A stretch of 64,000 bases of DNA from Anaerolinea thermolimosa (GCF_001050195.2 NZ_DF967966.1:20118-84117); one strand, 5' to 3'. Positions 15,970 to 25,140 are shown, numbered from the stretch's first letter. Made by a program: numbers and translations. The notes: generated by a model from the letters alone, not told the origin.

Positions 15970-17256
15970 ATGATTACCGAGAAAGCTGAAACCGAAGCGA
16001 AGGAACTGACCCTCCAATTGCTCCAGCGCCTTTTCAACGGCGCGCCCGAACTCAACGTCCGCCTGTGGGATGGTACTTTCTGGCCCGACTCTACCCCTCA
16101 CCGCGTAACACTGGTGCTCAACCACCCGGGGGCGCTGCGCGCCATGCTCCTGCCCGGTACCGAAGTTGGTCTGGTTGAAGCCTACCTTTACAATGACATC
16201 GACCTCGAAGGTGAGATCGAGAGCGTTTACGGAGCGGCTGAGCAGCTTGCCGCCCAGACCGATAACTGGAAGAAGAAACTCGGCGTGGCCCGCGACCTGT
16301 TGCGCCTGCCCGACCAGCAAAACCCCCGTATTTCTCGCCGCGGCCCGGCCAGGTTGAGCGGGAAGCCTCATTCCATCGAACGCGACCGTCAGGCCATTGC
16401 CTACCATTACAACGTCTCCAACGACTTTTACGCTCTCTTCCTCGGGAAGCGCATGGTGTATTCCTGCGCGTATTTCCGCACCCCGGAAGACGACCTGGAT
16501 ACCGCGCAGGAGCAAAAATTGGAACACATCTGCCGGAAACTGGGCCTCAAAGCCGGGCAGCGCTTGCTGGATATCGGTTGCGGCTGGGGCGGGCTGGTGA
16601 TCTACGCGGCTGAGCGCTACGGGGTCGATGCCACGGGCATCACTCTGAGCCAGCCCCAGGCCGAGCTGGCCAGCCAGCGCATTGCTGAAGCCGGGCTCGA
16701 GGGACGTGCCCGTGTGCTCCTTAAAGATTATCGCGAGGTAAACGACTTCGGCGCTTACGACCGGCTGGTGAGCGTGGGAATGTTCGAACATGTGGGTGAG
16801 GCACTGTTACCGGTGTACTTTGAACGCGCCTGGCGACTGCTTAAGCCGGGCGGGTTGTTCCTCAACCATGGCATCGCCCGACGGGCTGTGGCCCGCGGGT
16901 GGGACCCACAGTCGTTCAGCAACGCCTACGTTTTCCCGGATGGAGAGTTATTGCCCATTTCTCATACCCTGCGTGTGGCAGAGGAGAGCGGCTTTGAAGT
17001 CCGTGACGTAGAGAGCCTGCGCGAACATTACGCCATGACCCTGCGCCACTGGGTGCACAACCTCGAAAGCCATCACGACCGGGCCATCCAGTTTGTAGAT
17101 GAACCCACCTACCGCGTCTGGCGGGTATTTATGTCGGGCTCAGCCCACGGCTTTGCCAGCGGACGACTGAATGTGTATCAGAGTCTGCTGGTAAAGCCAG
17201 ACGAGCACGGCGCGAGCGGCCTGCCGCTCACCCGCGAGGCCTGGTATCGGGCTTGA
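15970..17256 (+). CDS. cfa: Cyclopropane-fatty-acyl-phospholipid synthase family
   Basis: A 428-residue enzyme of the CFA synthase family, which adds a methylene from SAM across double bonds of membrane lipid acyl chains. The N-terminal lipid-binding domain covers about 1-140; YHYNVSNDFYALFLG, MVYSCAYF and the SAM loop LLDIGCGWGG (199-208) follow, with FEHVG further on. Length and order match the family. The ATG at 15970 has GGGAGG 5 bases upstream. It is convergent with the DNA glycosylase gene, with 15 bases between stops. It directly follows the foreign island. Confidence 0.92.
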   Translation: MITEKAETEAKELTLQLLQRLFNGAPELNVRLWDGTFWPDSTPHRVTLVLNHPGALRAMLLPGTEVGLVEAYLYNDIDLEGEIESVYGAAEQLAAQTDNWKKKLGVARDLLRLPDQQNPRISRRGPARLSGKPHSIERDRQAIAYHYNVSNDFYALFLGKRMVYSCAYFRTPEDDLDTAQEQKLEHICRKLGLKAGQRLLDIGCGWGGLVIYAAERYGVDATGITLSQPQAELASQRIAEAGLEGRARVLLKDYREVNDFGAYDRLVSVGMFEHVGEALLPVYFERAWRLLKPGGLFLNHGIARRAVARGWDPQSFSNAYVFPDGELLPISHTLRVAEESGFEVRDVESLREHYAMTLRHWVHNLESHHDRAIQFVDEPTYRVWRVFMSGSAHGFASGRLNVYQSLLVKPDEHGASGLPLTREAWYRA

Positions 17257-17271
17257 ATCGACGTATGACTC

Positions 17272-18075
17272 TCACACCTGGCAGGCCGGGCAGATGAAAC
17301 TGCTCGTACTGCCGGTTTTTATTTTCTGGATCGAAGTACCACAGCGGGGGCAGGGTTGCCCCTCACGATACCCCACGATGACCCTCTCAAAGGTGAAACC
17401 GCCCTTCTTCCCGTCCAGATCCACTTCATAAAAGGCTCCGCCCAGCTCAAGGCTGGGGCGCAGGCCATCCTGAATGGCGCGATAAAGGCGCTGAAGGTCG
17501 GGCAGGGTAAGGGTATCGATCTTCCGCAGAGGGTGAAGGCCAGCCAGCCAGAGAATATCATGAATGTAGGCATTCCCAATACCGGCGATTTTACTCTGGT
17601 CGAGCAAAAAATCTTTCACCCTCCCCCGCGCCCCGTTCATGCGCTGGATAAAAGCTTCCTCACTCAACGCCAGTGCGTTGGGGCCAAGCTTCCCCAGCAA
17701 GGGGTGCTGTTCCAGCCCATCTTCAGGGGCGTAATGAGCGTAGCCAAACCACCAGAAGTTTACCGAGAGACAGGTGTTATCGGAAAAATCAAAAATCAGG
17801 CGGCGTTTGGCCGGCAGGCTGGCGCGGGTGACGAGCAGAATTTCTCCCCCCATGCCTAAATTAAGCAACAGCCAGCCGCGATCCGTGTGGATTACAATCC
17901 ATTTGCCACGGTAGTGAGCCGGGCCGATCCGCGCCCCGATCAGTGCGGCTTTAAAGGCTTCCTCGGGTAAATTCAGGCATCTGGGTTGCGCTACTTCGAT
18001 ATCTACAATCTGCTTTCCGGGCAGGCGCTCATGAATCTGCCGGGTGAGGTTGGCAATTTCGGGTAGTTCGGGCAT
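17272..18075 (-). CDS. Fpg/Nei-family DNA glycosylase
   Basis: A 267-residue base-excision repair enzyme. The N-terminal catalytic PELPEI (P2, E3), the Lys in YRGKWIV (K58), a helix-two-turn-helix region with GIGNAYIHDILW, and a C-terminal zinc finger CX2CX16CX2C are present. In typical Fpg the finger carries a lysis arginine in a GQRxTxxC stretch; here the equivalent reads GSTSSFIC, so that Arg is replaced. Lesion preference may therefore differ from MutM. The start has GAGG about 10 bases upstream, and the gene follows the DUF3795 gene by 6 bases, forming a small operon. Confidence 0.88.
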   Translation of the reverse strand: MPELPEIANLTRQIHERLPGKQIVDIEVAQPRCLNLPEEAFKAALIGARIGPAHYRGKWIVIHTDRGWLLLNLGMGGEILLVTRASLPAKRRLIFDFSDNTCLSVNFWWFGYAHYAPEDGLEQHPLLGKLGPNALALSEEAFIQRMNGARGRVKDFLLDQSKIAGIGNAYIHDILWLAGLHPLRKIDTLTLPDLQRLYRAIQDGLRPSLELGGAFYEVDLDGKKGGFTFERVIVGYREGQPCPRCGTSIQKIKTGSTSSFICPACQV

Positions 18076-18081
18076 GGCAGA

Positions 18082-18423
18082 TCAACCTCGTAAAGCGTCA
18101 AGGGTATCTTTGAGCTGAGGGGCCATCTGAAAAAACGCGCGAATGGTTTCGCAATCGTAATCGGGGCACTGCGCGCAGTGCTCCACCCCGTGTTCGATGG
18201 CACACGCCCGCACCGGGCAGGCCGGGCAGTACCCCCCAAGCCGCCCGCTGGTCGAAGTACAACCATCACAGGTGACGGTCATGATATTGAAATCCGGGTT
18301 GTTGTATTCCACCCGCCATTGCGCCGCAATGCGCTCCTTCCAGGCCGGGTCATCCGCCTGAGTTGCCTGGTAGGCTTCACAGGTGGCGCAGTCGAGCCCA
18401 CAGTAAGCCCGTAAAATGGTCAT
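18082..18423 (-). CDS. DUF3795-like cysteine-rich protein
   Basis: A 113-residue soluble protein with 13 cysteines in motifs such as YCGLDCATCEAY, CDGC, YCPACPVRAC and HCAQCPDYDC. Such proteins are usually annotated DUF3795 and probably bind zinc or an iron-sulfur cluster; their role is unknown. The ATG at 18423 has AGGAGG 5 bases upstream, and the longer frame to 18450 is less likely. It is the first gene of a two-gene operon with the DNA glycosylase. Confidence 0.75.
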   Translation of the reverse strand: MTILRAYCGLDCATCEAYQATQADDPAWKERIAAQWRVEYNNPDFNIMTVTCDGCTSTSGRLGGYCPACPVRACAIEHGVEHCAQCPDYDCETIRAFFQMAPQLKDTLDALRG

Positions 18424-18528
18424 GGCTCCCTCCTCTGAAGCAGACAACAAAAGAAAAATATTGCATCAATTATAGAACTTATGTTCAAAATAATCAAGTG
18501 GTTTTGGGGCGTTCTTCCCTGCTGTTGA

Positions 18529-18534
18529 TATAAT
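18529..18534 (+). promoter_or_regulatory. -10 box of leaderless LysM lipoprotein gene
   Basis: TATAAT ends 7 bases before the ATG at 18542, with no Shine-Dalgarno sequence. A TTGGGG 19 bases upstream is a poor -35. Confidence 0.5.
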
Positions 18535-18541
18535 CGTGGTT

Positions 18542-20008
18542 ATGGTGAGATGTGGGCAGCGCTCTTTTCTCTTTTGCTTCTTGATTTGGCTTTTGACCTC
18601 CTGCCAGCCCCTGCCCGGGCAACCCGCTCCTCCTGCCCGGGCCGATCTTCCCACCCCTGTTGAGGCAACCTTCACTTCTGCTCCAACCCTTACCCCGCAA
18701 CCCACCATTCCACAGCCCACCCCCCAGCCCACTCCCATTCCCACCACAGTGTACGCCGGGCCAGCCGGATGCCTGACCGCCGCAGAACAAACCGGGCGGT
18801 CAACAGCGGAGATGCTTGCCTACGCCGACCAGCTCCTTGGATGGAAACAGCCTCTCGCGCGCCGCCTGCTTCCGCGTGCCCGAAATGCGCTGACGGGAGC
18901 ATACGTCCTCACCGGAGAGGATGTGCTGGCATTGTCTACAGCCGATATTCAAAACCGCTACCTGATTCAAGACGCACTCAACGCCCTGCACGTGGCCGGT
19001 TTCGTGGCCTGGTTGCGGAAAGATGAGAAACTCGGCGAGCACATCCTGGCTGTTCCTCTGCGGCCTGGGGTTCTGGATAGCCCCTGGAGCGAGTATGTGC
19101 GCGCCTACTTTGCCAGCAGTGACACTTTCCCCGAAGACAATGCTCTGGTAATGGGCACGCTCAGGCTCACTCCCTGTGAATGGATGGTGCAGGCCGGGCT
19201 GGCACCCCGCCTGCCTGCCGGAACGCTGGAAGAGGCCGACTGGTCTCAGCCCGATTTCGCCACCGCGGCGCTGGCTTACCTGGCGCCCGCCCCTGCCGAA
19301 GCCGACGCGGTAGCGCATCGCATCGGCTGGCTTGATGGGCGCACCGAGTCGCCAGCGCTCATGTGCGGCCCGCTGGCCTGGGCCATCCTCAACGATGCCC
19401 GGGCTTTCCCGCCAGGATACGGGGGCTGGGTGGGCACCCCCAAATCTTTCTGGTTGCCCAAACCCAGCGAAAATGGCCGCCCCTGGTCACTTTTCCCACC
19501 TGATACGTACACCCTCCGTCACTTTGACCAGCCTCTGGGCACCTTCGACCTGCATACCTTTCCCCTGGAAGTCGGAGACCTGTTATATACCTATTCAGGC
19601 AGTAACGGGTTCGATCATGTGCTGATCGTCAGTGAACGCGATGCCCGGGGTAATCGTTTTGCTGTCACCAACCTGGTTCAGGTGGAACCGGTGAAGCAGG
19701 TGACCATCCAGCGGGTGTTGCTTTATAACGATCAGGACCCCACTGCGGGCATCCTGCGGAACGCCTGGGCGCGCGATCTGGTCAACGGGCGCACCGGCGA
19801 TAAAGCGTTCGAGGTCTTCCGCTGGAACTGGCGAGAGAAAGATCTCCGCCAGCAGGCGGCGCAGTACCGCGTCAAGCCCGGAGACACACTTCCCCTCGTG
19901 GCTGCGCGCTGGCATACTCCCCCTGAGGCCATCGTATCAGCCAACCGGCTCGATCCTTCCCTCCCCTTAAAAATAGGGCAGGAACTGACGATCCCGCCCA
20001 ACCCTTGA
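18542..20008 (+). CDS. LysM-domain lipoprotein
   Basis: A 488-residue secreted protein. A signal peptide ends in the lipobox LTSC near residue 20, followed by a Pro/Thr-rich linker (about 22-68) and a large domain of about 320 residues that is not recognised but contains SPALMCGPLAWAIL and NGFDHVLIVSERD, reminiscent of cysteine-peptidase folds such as NlpC or CHAP-like enzymes with Cys and His. A single C-terminal LysM domain (about 440-486, YRVKPGDTLPLVAARW) should bind cell-wall glycan. It may be a cell-wall peptidase, but this is not certain. It is convergent with ppc. Confidence 0.75.
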   Translation: MVRCGQRSFLFCFLIWLLTSCQPLPGQPAPPARADLPTPVEATFTSAPTLTPQPTIPQPTPQPTPIPTTVYAGPAGCLTAAEQTGRSTAEMLAYADQLLGWKQPLARRLLPRARNALTGAYVLTGEDVLALSTADIQNRYLIQDALNALHVAGFVAWLRKDEKLGEHILAVPLRPGVLDSPWSEYVRAYFASSDTFPEDNALVMGTLRLTPCEWMVQAGLAPRLPAGTLEEADWSQPDFATAALAYLAPAPAEADAVAHRIGWLDGRTESPALMCGPLAWAILNDARAFPPGYGGWVGTPKSFWLPKPSENGRPWSLFPPDTYTLRHFDQPLGTFDLHTFPLEVGDLLYTYSGSNGFDHVLIVSERDARGNRFAVTNLVQVEPVKQVTIQRVLLYNDQDPTAGILRNAWARDLVNGRTGDKAFEVFRWNWREKDLRQQAAQYRVKPGDTLPLVAARWHTPPEAIVSANRLDPSLPLKIGQELTIPPNP

Positions 20009-20029
20009 TTCCTCTCCCGGGCGGCACGA

Positions 20030-22810
20030 TCAACCGGTGTTGCGCAAACCGGCGGCAATACCGTTGATGGTCACCATGATCACCTCACGCAACGCCCGCG
20101 CTTCTTCGCTTTCACCTTCGGGCAGGGCACGCAAACGGCGCAGCATTTCAACCTGAATATAGTTCAACGGGTCAACGTAGGGGTTGCGCAGGCGAATAGA
20201 ACGTTGCAATACCGGCTCGGCCTGCATCAGTTCACTTTCGCCTTTGATGGCCATCACCCAGTGAGAGGCGCGGCGGTATTCGTCCTGGATATCGGAAAAA
20301 ATGCGTTCCGCCAGGGTGCGGTCAGGAACGAGGTCAGCATAAAGCGAGGCAATGGGCATATCAGCCTTGGTCAGAGATAGCTCGGCATTGTCCAGCAAAT
20401 TTCGGAAAAACGGCCAGCAGGCATACCATTCCTGAAGCATGGCGAGCGCCCCCGGCTGAGCCTGCAAAAGCGCCTCCAGGCCTGCCCCCAGCCCGTACCA
20501 ACCCGGCAGGTTAAAGCGGCTCTGCATCCAGGAAAACACCCAGGGAATGGCGCGAATGCGGCTCACATGCACCACCCCCGGCTGACGTGAAGCCGGACGT
20601 GAGCCAATGGGCATAAGCTTAATTTCTTCCAGCGGAGTGGCGGCCTTCCAGAATTCCAGAAAGCCGGGCGTCTCGTATACCAGCCGACGGTAGGCCGCTT
20701 GAGAGGCAGTACTCATCTGCTCCATGGCCATCCGCCAGGCTTCCGGAATAGTCCGGGGTGAGACCTGCTTCTCGCGCGGGATGGAATGCGTCGATTCCCC
20801 CTTGCAGGGAATTTCGGCAGAGGCCACCAGAACCGCCCCGACGATCTGTTCCAGGTTGCGAAGTGCCAGCGGAATGCTGGAATAACGCGAAGTAAGCACT
20901 TCACCCTGCTCAGTAAGGCGGTAGCGCCCTGCCACCGAACCCCCGGGCTGAGCCAGAATGGAGCGGTTGGTCGGGCCGCCGCCGCGCGCCACCGTCCCCC
21001 CGCGCCCGTGAAAAAGCGTCAGTTGCACACCAAACGTATGACACACCTGCACAATGCGTTCCTGGGCACGGTAAATGGCCCAGTTCGACATCAAAAATCC
21101 CCCATCTTTGTTGCTGTCGGAATATCCCACCATGACCATCTGTCCATCGGGGCAGGTGGCGAGGTGCGCCCGGTAAACCGGCAGGCGGAACAATTCTTCC
21201 ATCATCAGGGGGGCATTTTCTAAGGCGCGAATAGTCTCAAAGAGAGGCACGATCTGTAATCCCTCCGCACAACCCGTCCAGCGGGCCATGAGCAACACCC
21301 CCAGCACATCGGCGGTACACTGCGCCATGGAGATGATGAATGGACCAAAAAGATCTGCGCCATAAATGGAACGTGCGCGGGCGATAAGGCGAAAGAGCGC
21401 CCAGGTTTCGGCAGCCTCCGGTGAGACACCGGGATTGAGCGAAAGGGGTGGGGCGGGCTGGTCGAGGAGGCGCAATAAAAGATCGCGCCGCGAGCGATCA
21501 TCGAGCTGTTCGTAGAAGGGTTCAATGGCCAGAGCACGCAGCACTTCACCCAGTGATGCATTTAAACGGGTGGCGTCTTCACGCAGGTCAAGCCGGGCGC
21601 CATGCAGGCCGAACATCTCCAGCTGCCGCCGCGCCCTCAGCAAAGGTCCTTCGGCGATGGCCCGGGGAAAAACCTCCGCCATCGCTTCCAGCGGTGCGAG
21701 GAGTTCTTCAAGGTTGACCTTTGCCGAATGCGGCTCCTGAGAGAGCAAGCGTGCGGCCATGTCGTCCTGCGAGGCCTCGGCCAGGTCAGCGGCCAGGGTG
21801 GCCAGGATCAAGCGATACGGCTCTGCCGGATAACGCTGGCGGATCATGGCAAGGTGTGGAGAAAAGTTCTGACGGCGCTCTAACCAGCTGCGGAGCAGGG
21901 GCGAGAGAGGTATATGCCGATCACTCACACTTAACCGCCGCGAGAGTTCCTGAAAGGTCTGACGGTGGGTTTCAATGGCCAGGCCCCGGTGCAAGCGGAG
22001 CGTTTCAGCGGTGACCCGGGCGGTGACATTAGGGTTGCCATCCCGGTCACCCCCGATCCAGGAAGCCAGGCGTAACCAGCGAGCGGGGGGCTTCAGACCG
22101 GGGTAGTGCCGATCGAGGGCTTTTTGCAGCATTTCATGGATACGGGGCAGAGCCGTCCAGAAAACCTGGCCGATGAAATACAGTGTAGTGCGCACCTCAT
22201 CGGTGACAGCGGGCTGGCTGGTACGGGCGCGGTCGGTGAGCCAGAGCGCACTGATTTCGAAGTGAAGCTCCGCCATCAGGTTCTCTTGCTCTTCAGGGAG
22301 GAGACGGGTTTGGGCCAGAGCTTCGAGGATGGCGGCCACGCGTTGAATTTTCGAAAGGATGGTACGCCGCCGCGCCTCGGTGGGATGAGCTGTCAGCACC
22401 AGTTCTACCTGCAATTTCGAGAGCACTTCAGCCATTTGCTCTGGCAAAACCCCCTGAGCTTTAAGGTACCGAATGGCCTCCTCAATCGAGTCATGCACCG
22501 GAAGTGGGGCTTTCTCCATGGCTTCTCGACGCAGGCGTTCCAGCCGCTGGTTATCTTCAGCCACATTGACCAGATCAAAATAGAGAGCAAAGGCACCGGC
22601 TACCTCACCCGCTCTGTCAACCGGAAGCGAAGCAATGGTCTGGGCCAGTTCGCGCCCGGCGCCCCCGGCCTGAGGGGAAGCCTCACTGCGCCAGGCTTTG
22701 GCCAGTGCCCGGATGCGCTCCTCGGTATCATAAAGCTCCGGCGACTCCAGTTCCAAAAGCACGCGACCGAGGACGTTTCCCAGCAGGCGAATGGTATCAG
22801 CCAGTTCCAT
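20030..22810 (-). CDS. ppc: Phosphoenolpyruvate carboxylase
   Basis: A 926-residue enzyme that makes oxaloacetate from phosphoenolpyruvate and bicarbonate, refilling the TCA cycle. Signatures include the catalytic histidine in LVLTAHPTEARRRT, IGGDRDGNPNVT, FHGRGGTVARGGGPTN and the C-terminal RNTG that normally carries the aspartate-effector region end. Length is right. The ATG at 22810 is leaderless by appearance, with TATATT 6 bases upstream. It stands alone, convergent with the LysM lipoprotein gene and divergent from a ferredoxin gene. Confidence 0.96.
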   Translation of the reverse strand: MELADTIRLLGNVLGRVLLELESPELYDTEERIRALAKAWRSEASPQAGGAGRELAQTIASLPVDRAGEVAGAFALYFDLVNVAEDNQRLERLRREAMEKAPLPVHDSIEEAIRYLKAQGVLPEQMAEVLSKLQVELVLTAHPTEARRRTILSKIQRVAAILEALAQTRLLPEEQENLMAELHFEISALWLTDRARTSQPAVTDEVRTTLYFIGQVFWTALPRIHEMLQKALDRHYPGLKPPARWLRLASWIGGDRDGNPNVTARVTAETLRLHRGLAIETHRQTFQELSRRLSVSDRHIPLSPLLRSWLERRQNFSPHLAMIRQRYPAEPYRLILATLAADLAEASQDDMAARLLSQEPHSAKVNLEELLAPLEAMAEVFPRAIAEGPLLRARRQLEMFGLHGARLDLREDATRLNASLGEVLRALAIEPFYEQLDDRSRRDLLLRLLDQPAPPLSLNPGVSPEAAETWALFRLIARARSIYGADLFGPFIISMAQCTADVLGVLLMARWTGCAEGLQIVPLFETIRALENAPLMMEELFRLPVYRAHLATCPDGQMVMVGYSDSNKDGGFLMSNWAIYRAQERIVQVCHTFGVQLTLFHGRGGTVARGGGPTNRSILAQPGGSVAGRYRLTEQGEVLTSRYSSIPLALRNLEQIVGAVLVASAEIPCKGESTHSIPREKQVSPRTIPEAWRMAMEQMSTASQAAYRRLVYETPGFLEFWKAATPLEEIKLMPIGSRPASRQPGVVHVSRIRAIPWVFSWMQSRFNLPGWYGLGAGLEALLQAQPGALAMLQEWYACWPFFRNLLDNAELSLTKADMPIASLYADLVPDRTLAERIFSDIQDEYRRASHWVMAIKGESELMQAEPVLQRSIRLRNPYVDPLNYIQVEMLRRLRALPEGESEEARALREVIMVTINGIAAGLRNTG

Positions 22811-22816
22811 GCTCTA

Positions 22817-22822
22817 AATATA
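22817..22822 (-). promoter_or_regulatory. -10 box of leaderless ppc
   Basis: On the minus strand TATATT ends 6 bases before the ppc ATG; no Shine-Dalgarno sequence is present. Confidence 0.5.
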
Positions 22823-22968
22823 GCATTCTTTTCTTTCAATGGGGAGAGATTTTATACAATTTACCGAATTAATCCATATTCGGCCTTCTACCCCATCGCC
22901 AGAGACCCATTCCGGTCAATCGTGACATTCATGCCCCCGATTTGATGACAATCGGCCAGCCGCATCCG

Positions 22969-22998
22969 TTGACTCACCCCTTGCCTTTGTAGTATCCT
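22969..22998 (+). promoter_or_regulatory. Promoter of ferredoxin gene
   Basis: TTGACT at 22969-22974 is followed after 18 bases by TATCCT (22993-22998); an overlapping TAGTAT at 22990 gives a 15-base spacer. A leader of about 55 bases with AAGGAG before the ATG follows. Confidence 0.5.
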
Positions 22999-23060
22999 AC
23001 ACTCAGCAAGTCGGGCAATCATTCAGGATTGGTTGATCCATTTTTATCAAGGAGTGTGCT

Positions 23061-23234
23061 ATGGCATACGTAATTTCGAAAGATGAGTGCATTCAGTGCG
23101 GCGCCTGCGAAAGCGAGTGCCCCGAGGGAGCCATTTCGCTGGAGGGTGAATATTACGTCATCGATCCGGCCAAGTGCCAGGATTGTGGTTCCTGCGCTGA
23201 AGTATGCCCCACGGGCAGTATCTCCAAAGCCTGA
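23061..23234 (+). CDS. 2[4Fe-4S] ferredoxin
   Basis: A 57-residue clostridial-type ferredoxin that carries low-potential electrons in the cytoplasm. Two clusters are bound by C10, C13, C16 (with C49) and C39, C42, C45 (with C20), in CIQCGACESECP and CQDCGSCAEVCP. The ATG has AAGGAG 6 bases upstream and a strong terminator follows 22 bases after the stop, so it is a single-gene unit. Its presence points to an anaerobic or facultative metabolism with ferredoxin-linked enzymes. Confidence 0.95.
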   Translation: MAYVISKDECIQCGACESECPEGAISLEGEYYVIDPAKCQDCGSCAEVCPTGSISKA

Positions 23235-23255
23235 TTTCTCCTGCGGAAGTCGCCC

Positions 23256-23285
23256 GGAGCCCCCACTCAGGGGGCTCCTTTTTTT
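23256..23285 (+). terminator. Rho-independent terminator after ferredoxin
   Basis: A 9-bp GC-rich stem (GGAGCCCCC with GGGGGCTCC), a 5-base loop and seven Ts. Confidence 0.9.
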
Positions 23286-23323
23286 CTGGCGTGCAGGGGG
23301 GAATCGTTCAGGCGTTTCTTCGG

Positions 23324-23329
23324 TATAAT
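23324..23329 (+). promoter_or_regulatory. -10 box of leaderless DsbA-like gene
   Basis: TATAAT ends 7 bases before the ATG at 23337; no Shine-Dalgarno sequence lies between. Confidence 0.55.
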
Positions 23330-23336
23330 CGGACGT

Positions 23337-24110
23337 ATGGACACAGAATTACCCGAAAGCTCTCTACCGGCAGGAGTTCCATCTGAGACAACTGCCAAAC
23401 CCCGGCGCAGCCTGCGCTGGCTTTACTGGTTGCCCCTTGCCTTTGGGCTTGGAATGGTATTAAGTTATGTGCTTTTCTCACTCCCGTTGCGGAAGCAGGT
23501 CAACAGCCTGCGCATTCAACTGGCTTCAGCACAGGCCGCACTTGAAGAGCAAGGAGCCGCCCCCCAGCAGGTCAAACGCTACGATGTACCCCTGGATAAC
23601 GACCCCATTTACGGCCCGGCCAATGCACCCATTACCATCATCGAATTCAGCGACTACGAATGTCCCTTCTGCCGTAAATGGCATAATGAGGTCTGGCCGC
23701 GCATCAAAACAGAGTATGGAGACAAGGTACGCCTGGTTTACCGCGATTTTCCTCTCTACGGCCTGCATGCAAATGCCGAGTCAGCGGCGCTGGCGGCCAA
23801 CTGCGCCGGTGAGCAGGGAAAGTACTGGGAATACAACGATGCCCTGTTCGCTACCACCGAGCGCTTCAGCCGCGATACTTATGAACTGCTCGCCGCTCAA
23901 CTCAGCCTTGATGTTGCCTCCTTCAAAACCTGCATGGACGAAGAACGCTACCAGAACGAAATTCAGGCCGATTACCAGTATGCCGCAGAGCTGGGGATCA
24001 GTTCTACCCCCACCTTTTTCATCAACGGTCTGGCGCTGGTCGGTGCACAGCCGTACGAAGTCTTCAAACAGGTTATCGACATGGAACTGAACGGGGAAAT
24101 CCCAAAATAA
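23337..24110 (+). CDS. Membrane-anchored DsbA-like thiol-disulfide oxidoreductase
   Basis: A 257-residue protein with one N-terminal membrane helix (about 28-48), a short coiled region and an extracytoplasmic DsbA/DsbG-like thioredoxin domain. The active site is CPFC (C109-C112) in FSDYECPFCRKW, and the cis-proline loop reads ISSTPTFFING. It probably makes or repairs disulfide bonds, or reduces apocytochromes, outside the membrane; the window has several multiheme cytochromes that need such chemistry, though they are not adjacent. The deoxynucleoside kinase gene follows after 15 bases. Confidence 0.9.
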   Translation: MDTELPESSLPAGVPSETTAKPRRSLRWLYWLPLAFGLGMVLSYVLFSLPLRKQVNSLRIQLASAQAALEEQGAAPQQVKRYDVPLDNDPIYGPANAPITIIEFSDYECPFCRKWHNEVWPRIKTEYGDKVRLVYRDFPLYGLHANAESAALAANCAGEQGKYWEYNDALFATTERFSRDTYELLAAQLSLDVASFKTCMDEERYQNEIQADYQYAAELGISSTPTFFINGLALVGAQPYEVFKQVIDMELNGEIPK

Positions 24111-24125
24111 GCAGGGAAAAGCAGG

Positions 24126-24782
24126 ATGAAACGTTACATCACCGTGGCTGGAAACATTGGAGTGGGTAAATCTACCCTGGTTCAGTTGTTGTGTCAGAAG
24201 CTGGGCTGGCAACCTTTTTACGAGCCGGAATCCCGGAACCCCTACCTGGCCGACTTTTATCAGAACATGGCCGCCTGGGGTTTTCATTCACAGGTATTCT
24301 TCCTGGCCAACCGCCTGCAAATTCACCGTCAGATCATCCGCTGTGCCGAATCGGTCATTCAAGACCGCAGCATCTACGAAGACGCAGAAATTTTTGCCGC
24401 AAACCTTCACCAGCAGGGACTGATTGACGCACGTGACTGGGAGACTTACCGCGCCCTATACCACGGATTGATTGAATTTCTCCCCCCGCCCGACCTGGTC
24501 ATCTACCTGCGGGCCACCCCTGAGACCCTGCTTGAACGGATTGCCCGGCGCAACCGTGATTATGAACGGGGCATCAGCCGGGCCTACCTCGAGAGTCTGA
24601 ACGAGTTATATGAGCGGTGGATCGAGAACTTCACCCTTTGCCCGGTGCTCACCGTGCCCGCCGATCAATTAAATTACGTTGCGCGCCCCATGCACCTGGA
24701 GCTGGTGGCGCGCAAAATCCATGAAAAACTGGCGGGCAAAGACGTGGTCATCTTTGCCCCCGATGAAATCGCTCAGATTTAG
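24126..24782 (+). CDS. Deoxynucleoside kinase
   Basis: A 218-residue P-loop kinase of the deoxyguanosine/deoxyadenosine kinase family (dNK). The Walker A motif GNIGVGKS is at 9-16, followed by the substrate-binding YEPESRNPYL, QDRSIYEDAEIF and the lid ERIARRNRDYE. It phosphorylates salvaged deoxynucleosides. It is cotranscribed with the DsbA-like gene (15-base gap, weak GCAGG ribosome site). A second paralogue is at 26711-27358, on the other side of the likely origin; pairs with different base preferences are known in Firmicutes. Confidence 0.9.
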   Translation: MKRYITVAGNIGVGKSTLVQLLCQKLGWQPFYEPESRNPYLADFYQNMAAWGFHSQVFFLANRLQIHRQIIRCAESVIQDRSIYEDAEIFAANLHQQGLIDARDWETYRALYHGLIEFLPPPDLVIYLRATPETLLERIARRNRDYERGISRAYLESLNELYERWIENFTLCPVLTVPADQLNYVARPMHLELVARKIHEKLAGKDVVIFAPDEIAQI

Positions 24783-24799
24783 GTTCAAACATCCATATA

Positions 24800-25060
24800 T
24801 CAGCGTGGCTCAACCACCAGCTTGATGGCGGTACGCACCTTCCCTTCAATTTCTACATCTACAAACTCCGGTACGGCAACGATGGGAATTCCATCCTCTG
24901 CCAGGTACCCTTTTGCCAGCACCAGCGCCTTAATGGCCTGGTTCACTGCACCTGCGCCGATCGCCTGCACTTCAGCACGTTTGTGCTCCCGAACCACACC
25001 GGCAATCGCCCCCGCCACGGCTGCAGTGCGGGAATTTGCTTTGACCTTGATCACGTCCAT
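24800..25060 (-). CDS. spoVS: SpoVS family protein
   Basis: An 86-residue protein of the SpoVS family (MDVIKVKANSRT, VAGAIAGVVREH, KALVLAKGYLAEDG, then VEIEGKVRTAIKLVVEP). SpoVS is a small Alba-like-fold protein needed for coat assembly in Bacillus, but it is also found in non-sporulating bacteria such as Thermus and Chloroflexota, where its role is unclear and nucleic-acid binding is suspected. GGAG lies 10 bases before the ATG, and a TTGAAT-17-TACAAT promoter is present. It lies next to the DnaA-box cluster. Confidence 0.92.
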   Translation of the reverse strand: MDVIKVKANSRTAAVAGAIAGVVREHKRAEVQAIGAGAVNQAIKALVLAKGYLAEDGIPIVAVPEFVDVEIEGKVRTAIKLVVEPR

Positions 25061-25140
25061 TGCAATGGTTCTCCTTCCTTGAAATCGATGACGCGCGCGA
25101 AGCTATTTTCATGCCAAGGGGGCATTACGCCTGCATTCTG

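Noticed and set aside
15898-16791. Long minus-strand frame opposite cfa
   Set aside because: Shadow of a conserved enzyme gene in GC-rich DNA, without a ribosome site or known domain.
24800-25060. SpoVS as evidence of sporulation
   Set aside because: SpoVS is widespread in non-sporulating bacteria and no other sporulation gene is in the window.
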